A stretch of 64,000 bases of DNA from Mansonella perstans (Eukaryota; Nematoda; Chromadorea; Rhabditida; Onchocercidae). The notes under the pieces were generated by a model, which was given only the letters and a program-made list of their open reading frames with translations, made no database searches and was not told the origin of the DNA. Location of the stretch: positions 62,001-126,000 of the forward strand of contig JBAMDO010000154.1 of NCBI GenBank assembly GCA_037074765.1, read 5' to 3'. How positions within the stretch are numbered: position 1 is the first letter of the stretch; each line of letters begins with the position of its first letter. A program made the position numbers and the translations under genes. Shown here piece after piece: positions 1 through 11,387 of the stretch.

Positions 1-915
1 GAAATGTCCAATACATTTTAAATTATGACATGCAGTTAAAAATTGTCAATATCCCTTTTACTATTATATTTTGAGGAAAAAAAAAAATTTGATTTTTCCT
101 CAAAATGAAATAAATTTAAACGAAGAAAAATGTTTTTGAAATGGAAATAAAATGAAATGAATTTGATGAAGGAAATAATGAAATATTTTGAAATTATTCC
201 TTCATCACTTTTTTAACGAAACTTTTTTTAAAGAATTGATGGAAATCTTTACTACATTCATTCATTCAAATCATTTATCACTGATCAAATTTATGTCTGT
301 TCGAATCAAAAGTTTTCAAGTAAATTTCGTTTCAATGCATTTTTTGTTCTATTGACCTAATGTTAGGTAACAAAACTTTTACATCACTTTGTGCTTTGAT
401 AATTTTCATGCTTTTTCAACAAACACACAGACGAATGAATGCAATTCAATGAGCGCAAAGCGCAAAATGTCATTTAGAATGAAAAAAGAATCGATATCAT
501 CCAGCCATCCAATTATTTTAGCAAACCATATATATATAAGTATATATAGGATGCATGGAGAACTGAATGCTTTGAAAGTGTAGAAAGAGGACGAGGAGAA
601 TGAAGAAGGAAAGACTAAGCTCTTTTAGTTTATGCTTAGCCGAATAATCAAAGCCTAGGCTCTTTTTTATCCAAGCATATTTTATTTTTCTTGACGCAAT
701 TTAACTTTCCTATACTTTCTTTTATTTCCTTTTTTTTTTCAATTATTTTTTCAAAATTTACGTAAAAAAATACTTTTGATATTTCAAAAAAAAAAAAGAA
801 AAAAGATAGGAAAAAATAACAGATTATAAATTTGTATTTTAGTTAAGTTAACAATTTGGATAAATATAATTCGCATATATTTGAATGATTAACAGTTTGA
901 ACTGTTTTTTTAAAG
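1..915. other. AT-rich 5' flank, no gene seen
   Basis: AT-rich DNA with poly-A/T runs and no exon-like island that I can support. The short open frame near 389-583 begins and ends in AT-rich sequence and has no recognisable motif. The last few hundred bases probably hold the promoter and 5' UTR of the Dickkopf-like gene that starts at 916, but no clear TATA box or initiator can be named. Confidence 0.5.
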
Positions 916-1059
916 ATGTCTATTTCTTGTAGGATGGTATTACCACTGCTACAACCAAATGGACATTTCCTCCTGCTGTTTCTAACGATCTGTTTCATGA
1001 CATCTGGACATTTTCTGTCCTCAATTGACGATCATCAACATCATTCTAATCGCCGATAC

Positions 1060-1100
<41 letters not shown>

Positions 1101-4100
1101 GCAGCAGCAGTATCATCATTTGCCAACCCTTTCAGCCATTGTACCCGCGGTATCACGACGACATTTGCTACCACCACATCATCATGTTATTATCCGAAGA
1201 GCTATTCTTTCACAACAGCAACAGCAATCATCACCATCTGCTAAAGATCGTTCTATTACTCCTTCTCTTGCGGTCGTAAAGAAAATCGATATGTTGCAGG
1301 TAATTTTCCGAAATTTTCAAAATTTTGAAATTTCAATTTTATTGTTTCATTCCCGCTAAATGATGAACACACACATAAAATCGGATTGCAAATACAATGC
1401 GTAAATTTTAATTTTTAAATTTTCATTTGTACTGTCTTTCAAGTTTCAGCAGTTATTAATATTGTATTTGCTAATTGTTTTAATGGATTTCCAATGCTTG
1501 CACAGATTGATGAGGAATTGAAAGCGTTGAAAAAGAAGCGGAAACGGTTACGGCAATTGCGTGAAGAAGTGCGTGAATTGAGTGAGCATTTAAAAAACAA
1601 ACGAGTATTTTCGAAAAGTAAATTTTTTGCACTTTCGTAAATCTGATTAAATTAAAAATTGCTTATCATACATGTCTCTAAAATCTCATCAATCCATATA
1701 CACAGAAGAAGATTTGAAAAAAGTTTATGAAATTCTCGAATCATCAGTTGTTAAATCTGATATTCAAAATAATGGACATGTCATTCTGTTCATTTCATTT
1801 GCTTTTTCATTCGTACTAAATTCATCTGAATTCAAACAAAGCAAAAATAAATGTTGTTAAATTTACACGAATTGGAAAATATTTCAAACCAAAATTTTTT
1901 GAATGGAAATAAATTAGAATTTCTGAATGAAAACAAAATCGAATTACTGAAAAGTGTCAGTTCCAACTAACAATTTGTAAGTGTAATTAATTCGAAATAA
2001 TTCAAAAGAGTTTTCTTCAAAGATAGTTTTCTTCATTGTTGAAACATAGACAAAAACACTCATAAAACTATTCATTTTTTTTCTGCTTTTCTCATCTCTC
2101 TTTTCTTTCCTTTTCCTCTCTGAGCAAATTTTTTTAACTATATTAATTATTAAATTTATTGCACATTGTAATTATCAAAAAAATTCAATTAATAGAAGTA
2201 TTCATTGGAAACAATTTCAGAAGAAACTAAACTACATGTTATGATGTTTCATACAACCAATAATATTATTGTTATTATGTAAGACAAGAATTGAAAGAAT
2301 TTTGAAATCTGAGGAGAGAATTTTTCAGCTGAAAAGACTAACAGTGATTTATTGGAGAAGCATAAAATGAAAGAAAGAAATGTACGATGGCGGAAACAAA
2401 TAACTACACGTGTAAGAGCAATTATGAAACGATTGAAACGTTTGGAAAATGAAGTGAAAACAGAACGAAATTTTACTAAAGTTTTTTAAAAAATATTTCG
2501 TTTTTTCTTTTTTTTAATGAATGATTTAAATTTCAATACTTGCAATATTTTGAAATAGTTTTAAAAAAAATTTAAAAAAAAAAACAAAGAAAAATTAATG
2601 TTAAAATGATTTTACTTCATTAAAGAAAGTTATCATTGATAATTTTTTTTTGAAATAATTGAAAAAAAAACAATTGATTGAGGAGAGGAAAAAAGTGGCT
2701 AAACATTTGCAATTATCACTGTTCAATTTGGATACGGTACAATCATCACCTCATACATTATCATTTACAACGAATAAAAATTTCAAGGTGAAACTCCTTT
2801 GTTCTCGTTATAATAATTGGTATTATCTTGCTCTCTTTTTTTAATTCAAATCTTTTTTACCAGTTAGAAAAAATTTGTATTTTTGTTTAACAAATAAAAA
2901 TAATAAACAAAAAGTTTTGGTTTTATTTTTTTTACTTATTTATTAAATGAGTTATCAGTCCACGTATTATTTAACGATTAATTTGGAATGTCTTCATTAT
3001 ACAGTCATTCATTTGTTCTGTTTAATTATTCCAGGCAATATTTTATTATAGATCAAACGGCTTCATTCATCGATAAATCAATCAAAAAACGGTGATTCTG
3101 GTGGCATTTGTTTGGGCCATAATGACTGCAAACCAGGTAGTTATTTAAATAAATTTTGAGACCGAATCAAAAACACTTTGTTAAAAGTTGGTTTTAATTT
3201 TACAATTTGTCCTTTACAATATGAGTAAAATATGCATGTACTAAGTTTAATCCATTTTGTAATTTGTATTTTGCAATTTTCAAGTCCTAAAATTTGATAT
3301 AAAAGCTAAAATCATATTATGAGTGTGATATTAGCGATATTATTTATTGCAGTTTTTGTTCAAATTTTCCTTTTTTTCTTTTAAGAACAAAATCTTTTTT
3401 CTTTTTAATACTCGACGAATTTAAGTTTAATTTTAAGGATTGTGTTGTCATCACATTTCCACAGCGGATGCAAATTCGTCGATGACATCAAGGGTTAGTG
3501 TATGTTATCGTTATACATTGAAAGAGGGTGAATTATGTGACGATTCATGTCAATGCGAAGCACGATTACATTGCTTTCAAAGTTCAAATCAATTAAAAGC
3601 TGGCAAATCTGTGACAAAATTAAAGCGCAATTTGGTATCATTTTATTTTTTCCTAAGCTTTTATTTGAATCTTTGCCCTTTATCTGCTCCCTTACATGTA
3701 TATATATATATATAAAATATAAATCATATCAGGATGAAAATTTAATCTGTTTTATTTTTTTACACTATAACTTTTCTCAATTAATTTTGCATAAATGTAA
3801 GTTCAATTTATTTGAGTGTTCAAATTAATTAATTAGCTTTTGAAATAAAAGATAGGATGAGGATGAAATTATAAGGTTATTTTGTAATTTGCATAAAATT
3901 ACATTGTGAAGCAATGTATTTAACATCAAATTTTATTACAAAATGGCAATTTTATTACAAATTAAACGATATGCATTGTATAGAAAATGAAATTAAGGTT
4001 GAACTTTATTTATTTACTGATTTAAATGAATTTATTAATTATTTCAATGCAGTATGCGATTTGCAAGAAGGTCTCAACCAGTGATATTGTGAACGGAATA

Positions 4101-4157
4101 TATTTGAATTCAAGAAATTCGTCATTTTACATTGAACCGCCAATACATCAACACTAG
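916..4157 (+). CDS. Secreted Dickkopf-3-like protein with poly-Gln tract, helical region and 10-Cys colipase-type domain
   Basis: Seven exons join in phase: 916-1299, 1506-1617, 2329-2480, 2683-2787, 3052-3136, 3438-3634, 4053-4157, giving 379 residues. The ATG at 916 is followed by a hydrophobic stretch (about residues 18-31) that reads as a signal peptide. A Gln tract of about 17 and His-rich sequence follow. Residues 129-220 are strongly Lys/Arg/Glu-rich and probably helical or coiled coil. The C-terminus holds ten cysteines (about 271, 277, 282, 283, 302, 313, 317, 319, 325, 349), with the strings ICLGHNDCKPGLCC and LKEGELCDDSCQCEARLHC. In human DKK3 the second cysteine domain has the same order (C-x5-C-x4-CC, then VEGELC, then CPC, then LLC, then a last C). 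The amino-terminal DKK cysteine domain is absent. Family knowledge: Dickkopfs are secreted modulators of Wnt signalling through LRP5/6 and Kremen, while DKK3 is divergent. The role here is inferred. The exon 4 acceptor (weak tract before 2683) is the least certain join. Confidence 0.68.
1066..1110 (+). repeat. CAG/CAA trinucleotide tract encoding poly-Gln
   Basis: A mixed CAG/CAA run in exon 1 of the Dickkopf-like gene encodes about 17 glutamines. A second short CAACAG run near 1215-1229 encodes a five-Gln tract. Mixing of the two codons suggests a tract more stable than pure CAG. The overlapping frame reads as Ser/Asn and is a shadow of this tract. Confidence 0.85.
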
Positions 4158-7100
4158 CCGTTCATTTATTGACATTTCAATGATTCAGTATTTCTTTTAA
4201 ATTTCCTTATGTTTTTTGTAAGTTTTTTATTTATAAAATTTTCAAAATATTTCAAATCTTTTGCTAATTATTTTATCTGCTTTAATTTTTGAAAGGTGAC
4301 ATACTAATTGATGTCTTCTTGATTTCCTGTTTATCTCATTCTCATTTCTTTCCATGAAAAAAGTAGTTCAGAGTTTATTTGCTTTTAGATTTAAAAATAT
4401 CTATAATGTAAATAGTGAAGTTTTCATGATGACATTTTACCGTAGACTAATCTCATAGGAAATCAGTTCATTTTCAGTATGGCATAAGTCGATGAATATG
4501 ATGCTATTGAAATTGTTTGACATGCGCATTTATTGTACAGCTATCATTTTGTCTTTTGTCAAATTGGTCGTTCTTTTTCTTAAGTGTTGTTTCATTTTGT
4601 CCTTGTAGGTTTGAATTTTTTATTTTATAATTTTTCCATATGAAATTGAAGAAATCATACGAATATCGAATTTCGAATGCTTTTTTCTCTTCCAAATTAT
4701 TTTCATCTTCATTTCATCACACTAACATTATTTAGTGAAAGAAAAATAATTTATACGAAGCCAATATTGAGTAAATGCTAATTAGTATGATCCATAATTG
4801 ACATTTATTTTTAAATTATCGATTTATCAGTATGCTGTCACAATCATAGAAATTCACTGGTAGCATTTTTTTCCACTAATATACTATGAATAAGCATTAA
4901 TGAAATTTTTGTCATTTAAAAATAAAAATTTCAAATAATTTCTCTTTTTTCCCTACCAAACGAATTATCGATTTTTTTGCAAAATTCTAGGAGTTCTTTA
5001 TTTTCATTTGTTTTTACAATTTTGGATGTTCTCGCATAATATTTATCCCTTTTAGAATGGTAATTGATTATTTTTTTTACACATCGTAATTTTATATATA
5101 TAGCAATATTAATTTGAATTTTTCTATATAACATATGTGCTATTGCTAAAGTCTGGTTAATTCTCTACAAAAAATTTTGAACAATTTTTAAATTAATTTT
5201 AAATGACAAAAAATGAAGATGAATGAAAAGAAAATCTTTCATGATGCATTAGCAATACTACGATGACGAAAGCTGACAATGCTTTCGTTTTTAAAATTTT
5301 AATTTAAATTTTTTTCTCGTTTTTTTTTCTTTTTTTTTTTTGTTTTTCTTCTCCTTCATTAATTTGTAAGTAAAAAGCATGGAAAATGAAAGAAACAAAA
5401 TATTTGGATGCATTTTGATCTCGTCATTGTACAAAGAAGCTTCATAGCTTAAACTTAATTAATTAATCATCGTGTTGTGAATGTTGTACTAATGTAATCT
5501 GTTTACTTTTGTTGTTCCTTTCTCTCTCTTCTTTCTCCTTCTCTCATCTTTTTTTCCTATATCTTATCAATTCAATTATAAATTTATCACTTATTATTTG
5601 ATGAAGTAAAGTTTAGCACAGTATTTTTAGTATTAGATCTTATTTCAATCATCTTTTTCTTTGCTTATTTGTACTTTAATTAATCAATTAAACATCAGGA
5701 TTGTATTTTTATCAATTTTGAAGTTTGTAAAAATATTTGTTGTAATAGTTTAGATGTTGTTTTTTCTGGGGTTTTTTTTTTGGTAAGAAATTTATATAAA
5801 ATATGCGAGGTTTTTTTGAAATGATAACGATTGCTTGCAACAATTTCAAATTTTAAAAAGTTGGGATTTTCAAAAAAAAAAATTAAAGTGAAAGTTTTAT
5901 TGACATTTTTCACTTTGAAACTTATCAATCACTTCTAGCCGTAGGCTTTTTGTTCACTTTTGTTCAATTGTTCATCGTTTGTTTTCCATTTCCCATAAAC
6001 TGTAAATGGTACAAAGCTTTAAGGTGTAAATAATCATTGCTTGCATAAGCGCACTTTTTCACTTTTAATTTATTTAATTGATGGGATACTCTTACTTACA
6101 TCAATATTTCATTTCCTTCTTTAAAAAATTCAATTACAAAATGATCTCTGGTCTTTTTTTTGAGAATTCATTATGTGAGGAATAATCAAATTCATTTGGC
6201 TCTTCCAATCTAATTTACTTTGATAATTTCATTACATTTCAAAGATCAAAAATTGAAATTTTTATTCATTGCTTTTGACATTAGTCATCTTTTCTCTTTT
6301 AAGAAATTTAACATTAGTTTGGTTACTGTCATATTATATTTTTGCTATTCATAATAATAAAAATAATTCCACTGCTAATTTATTAATTGGATAGATTAAT
6401 AATTAATTAATCCGTATCAGAAATATTATTTTTTTCATTTGCAACATATTTCAACAATTTCCCTTTCTTTTTTTTCCAATTTCAATTTAATTTGATTCCA
6501 TTTGGATTCTTTCCATTTATTATCAATAAGTAATATCTTAAAAAATAACAAAAGCAAACTAAGTACACTTTTCATGCAACAAATACATTGGTCTTAATGA
6601 ATTAATTAATTTTTGCATGTCTTTGTTTGTTTCTACCTGTACTTGATTTTATTATTAAGCAAAATTTTGCAATTTAACTGTATGACATCGTTTTTGTTTC
6701 AAATATATTTCGAACATAAAATCAACATAAAATCATGCTTATCGAATTCAGAATTGCAATCTATCGTTCTTCCTTTCTTGTTTATTAGTTCATTCATTTA
6801 CTCACCTATATGTGTTATTTTTTACTAATTAGTACCGAAATTGTCCTCAAAATAGTTTCATAGTAATTTTGTCTTGTACTAATTCTGATAATAAAATTTC
6901 TGGTTGGAGTTTTAAACAACTTAAATTTATTCATCATAAACTGGCTATTTCATTTCTAATATAATTTTTCAACTTTTAATCAATATAAACAAAATTGAAA
7001 ATTGAAAGTCAATCAATTCTCAAGTTCAGTAATTAGGATATTAATTGACTACAGCTGAAACTATTCATTAACACAACATTGCTTACAGTACACAGAAAAT

Positions 7101-9409
7101 AACATTTAGATATTTTCACTTTACATATGAACTCCTTCCATTTTTTTAATGAGATTTTCAATAATTAAAAAATTAAATATTCATAGTTAAAATTCTTTGC
7201 TTATGTGTATATCTATATATCATCACACATTTAATATTAAAAAAAAAAAAGAGAAAAAAAGTCATCAAAGTGCAAAAGTACGATAAAAAGGAGTAGTTGT
7301 GAGTAATGAAATTAGGGGAATTTGAAGTGTTTATTTCTTAAATTCAATAAAAATCGATAGCCACAACTAATTTAAATTAGCTGTCAGTATTTCTAAAAAG
7401 TATTTTGCTTCAACATTGTTTGCAAAGTTTGATGTTCATTATCATTGTCATTTAAATAGCAACTGAAATTTGATAACTGTTGGCAGTGGTTGCAGAATTA
7501 TTTCTGAATACAAACCTGAATTTATCGAAAAAAATTTTTTCAAATTTGCGAAATGCAAAATGTGGTATAATTGTTGAGGCAATTATTTAGACATAATTAT
7601 CAAGAAGTATAAGTAATTAATTAATAGCAGCATTGTCCGAGTATGAAGAAGAAACTATTAAAAAACACTTTAACAGAGTAGGAGATGCTCAAAAGTCCAT
7701 AATCCGTAATTATGGATCATGAACAATGAAAACGTAAGTTGTAACAGGAAGATAAAATACGACTTAAACGCTAAGGGAATTCTAAAATTTAAAACAAGCG
7801 GCTTATTATCATAAAGAATCAAATTTAAAAAAAATTTAATTACTAAATTAACACTTTTTTTCTTTTCTTCATTCTTATATTTATTTTAATTTTTCAAAGC
7901 AATTTTATCAATGTATGTTCATTCATTTGATTTACAGTGATTAATTTGGATCAACATTTACCAACTAAAATGGACAAATCTCGTTTTATTTTTTCAATCG
8001 ATCAGTTCGTGGCCATTTTTTATGTCATTTAATTTCAATAAATAAACAAACTCTATTTCAAATTCGAATCGAATAAAGAGTGCGACAGCATATGTTGGTC
8101 ACATAATTGAACTCACACTGATCGTATCAGTTGCTAAGTAAAGTAATGATTACATACAGTTTATGTTACCGTTCCATGTAAAAGTAAAAGTTTTTAATCA
8201 ATTTTTTTTCACGAGAAGATTTCAGTTTCTGATATTTCGAAATTTCCAATTTTAATAATTTCAATATTAGTAAAATAATGAAACGATACTAAGGTATTAA
8301 TAATGAAAGAAATAAAAATAAAATTTTGATGCATTTATTTCAAAATTTGTAAAAATTGCTGCAATTAAAAGTTGACGAGAAATTTTTTGCATAAAACTCA
8401 GTTCACTATTTAATTTGTAATTAATTACAATTTGTAAGATGCTGAAGTAAGCAGAAATATTATTAGCTAAGAATTAATTGCAATCCCTAGAGTTCATCAA
8501 AGACATTCAACGAAAGGACAATGCCGAATTTTGTAATTCGTTTTGCTGTTATTAAGATTGGAAGAGCAAAAAAAAACGAAATCAAATGAATCTGCATCAC
8601 TCAGTTGTAATACCTTGTCGATAAAAATTCAAAATAGATAATTTGAATTTACTTATTTCCAATGTTTTTGTAAAAATTCAATTTGTTGTAATCGATAAAG
8701 TTAATTAAAATTTTTAGAACTTTTCAGGTTTATTTCTTTTTTAATTGTTAAAAATTTGTCAACTACCAGGAAATTGGTACATTTATTTTTGTTCATTTAT
8801 TTCATTAATGAATGAATGAATGAACTGATCATCTCTTATCAGTAATGATGACCTGATTTCATTGTTGACAAATCGATATTTATCCTTCTATCACTAATTC
8901 ATGATTAATTTTTGTTAACTTCCTATCAAGTCTTTTTTGTTTTTCGTCGCCTCATCTCAATTCTTCTACAGCTGGTTCACAATTTCTATTAATTTTCTTT
9001 TCGGATCTCTTCTTGAGTTCTATCTTCTTGACAGTTCCTTCTATTGCTAGTTCACAATTAAGTTTCATTAATTTCTTTGCTATTACATCTATTCTCCTAT
9101 CTTTTCTCTCCATCTATTTCAAATAAGTTTCGTTTGTTTTTTTTAATTATGCCTAAAATTTGTTCCTATCTTTTTGTTTGTAATTTATTCATTTCTTTCA
9201 AGTTATCCAACAATAATAGAACATTACTTATCTTTTGATAATTATAACCTTTTTCAAAGCTCGCCATTGTTTTAAGCTATAACTATTGAATTTTTATTAG
9301 TAATTTTCGGAACATTACACAAAATATTGATTGAATTTACAATGCTAACTGCTTGTTCCTAATTAAATTAATAAAATGAAACTTTACTTCAATTCAAGAT
9401 TTCATCTAG
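4158..9409. other. Intergenic, AT-rich; may hold the unseen first exon of the ABHD10-like gene
   Basis: About 5.2 kb with no supported exon. Open frames here are short, rich in Phe, Ile, Lys and Asn, and lack splice-flanked, GC-richer islands. The 5' end of the downstream hydrolase must lie here, because its first visible exon starts with a splice acceptor at 9408-9409. I looked for an ATG exon ending in the needed phase (two bases left over) and found no convincing candidate. Confidence 0.5.
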
Positions 9410-11387
9410 AATTGAAGTAAATACTTCGGTGCATTATTTGTGGCATCCTTATCTGTTGATGAAGAAATTGGCACCAACTGTCCTTTATTGTCATGGCCTT
9501 GGCGCAACAGTACGAAGCGGAATTGCATTAGCTGCTAAAAAATTTGTGGAAAGTCGAGGAATACAATTTAAAAGGTTTAGAACTTTTTGCTACTACTTTC
9601 AAAAACTTCATTAATTTCAGTTAAAGAAAAAGTTAAATAAAAATATTGAAATTTTGAAAAAAAACTACTTTATATATGAAACATTTTTGTTTTTTCAATA
9701 ACTTGAATGAAATTTTAATTTTTTCTCGAATTTCTTTTTCATTAATAAATTTTTCACTCCTCATTTGTTTCTTCTTTGAGAAGTGTAGACTTTAATTGTA
9801 ATTTCATTTTGAATCAGCTTCTCTGTGTCATTAAAACAACACATACAGTTATTCTAATTAAGGTATTCGTTTTTTTCTTTTCTCTTATCTGTTCCTCTCC
9901 TATTTACTCATTTTTCAGTATTGAATATCAAAATTTTAAACGTCCAAACTGTATTTGGAATGTTGACAGTTGGCTAAATGATTTGTTAGCAAGCATTGAT
10001 GAATGTGGCAAACAGCAACAATCATGTTTACTTCTTGGTAAATTCTCTTCAATAAAAATATCACTTTTCAAATTTTATTCTAACCTAAACTTTCTTCAAT
10101 TTTTTTAAAATTAATTTTTAATAATTTAAAGAGAATTTTGATTTTTTCTTGAATTTCTTTTTTATCAATAAATTTTTTATTGTATTGAAGGTTGTAGCGC
10201 TGGTTGTCACAGCGTACTTCGTGCTGCGCTGTTAAAACCGCAAGCTATCTGTGGCCTGATGCTTTTATCACCTGGTATTGGCCTAAGCTTACAATCCTAT
10301 ATTAATATCGTTATGCCAGAATTTCGGGAAGAAATTTTGGCTGGTAAAAATGTTCCACATCCTTCAGTTGCCGAACATGTTTCACCAATTATGGTCAATC
10401 GACAATGCTTGCAACACTTTATTGATGTTAGTATCATTAATTAATTTATACCTTAGCAATATTATTAGCATAGTCATATCATTGTATATAATAATTATTG
10501 ATTGATTAGTTGATTATTTGCTAGAAGTTTGACTTCAATTTTTACTAAAAATTCTCTCTGAAAAAATTTTTTATATCTTGTTTTTTTTAAAATATTAGAT
10601 CGATTTATTCATGTTTTGAGGAAGAGTTCTTTTCTTTTTTTAAATAGTTCAATCCAATTATTTGCTTTTTAAAAAAAATTAAATTTTGATTCTTTCAAAA
10701 CTATAAATGAGATGACATTTTCAGACTTGTGTAAGTAATCAAATGAAATCAATCCCTATTCATTGTCCCGTGAGAATTATGCACGGATCTGATGATAAGG
10801 CAAGCTGCGATTTTGAAAAAGCTAATTATTTAAATAGCTAAATCTTTCATATGCACTGAAGAGAAAATGACTGTTTAAAATTTAGAATGATTCCATCGAA
10901 TTTTTGAATCATCAATTAACAACCAATTAATATTAAGCAATTAAGGTGAAAAGTGTAGTGTATATTCCAATATGAATTATTCAGATAGTTCCATTGCTAA
11001 ATGTGAAAAAGTTCAAAGAAAAATTGGAAAAGAAAGATGTTATCCTATCAGTAATTAATGGCTCAGGTCATTATTTGCCGGTAAGTAAAATCGTCAAAGC
11101 TTTATTAAAATTTCAAGACTTTTTACTTTCTCTGTCCACCTGGATTTTTTTGGAAATTGTTTACAATTCAAAGCTTTCTATTAGTTTATGTTTGATTGAA
11201 ATTTCAAGATACAATTAATAAATTCAACAGTAAAAAGAAATCAATTAATAATTCATTCCTTTTATATGAACTATTAATTGTATTTTTGAAATGATAAATT
11301 ATAAAATTTCAGTTTACGGCAGAATTTGAGAAATTATTTGACTCTCTTCTTTGCTCAGTGCAACAAACTGATAACCGAATGCTATGA
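9410..11387 (+). CDS. ABHD10-like alpha/beta hydrolase (acyl-protein thioesterase type), 5' exon missing
   Basis: Six exons join in phase: 9410-9574, 9919-10037, 10191-10426, 10725-10799, 10985-11080, 11313-11387 (TGA). They give 255 residues, close to mature human ABHD10 without its transit peptide. Visible motifs are the oxyanion-side YCHGLG (about 27-32), the nucleophile elbow G-C-S-A-G with Ser98, the acid CPVRIMHGSDDKIVP with Asp198 probable, and the base NGSGHYLP with His228. The order and the CPVRIMHG..DDIVP string match ABHD10. Family knowledge: ABHD10 is a mitochondrial serine hydrolase that removes S-palmitoyl groups (for example from peroxiredoxin 5) and cleaves some acyl glucuronides. 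Mitochondrial targeting cannot be judged because the N-terminus is missing. A Cys precedes the catalytic Ser. The intron after 10799 starts with GC rather than GT. The assignment to the ABHD10 branch is fairly sure; the substrate is not known. Confidence 0.8.
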
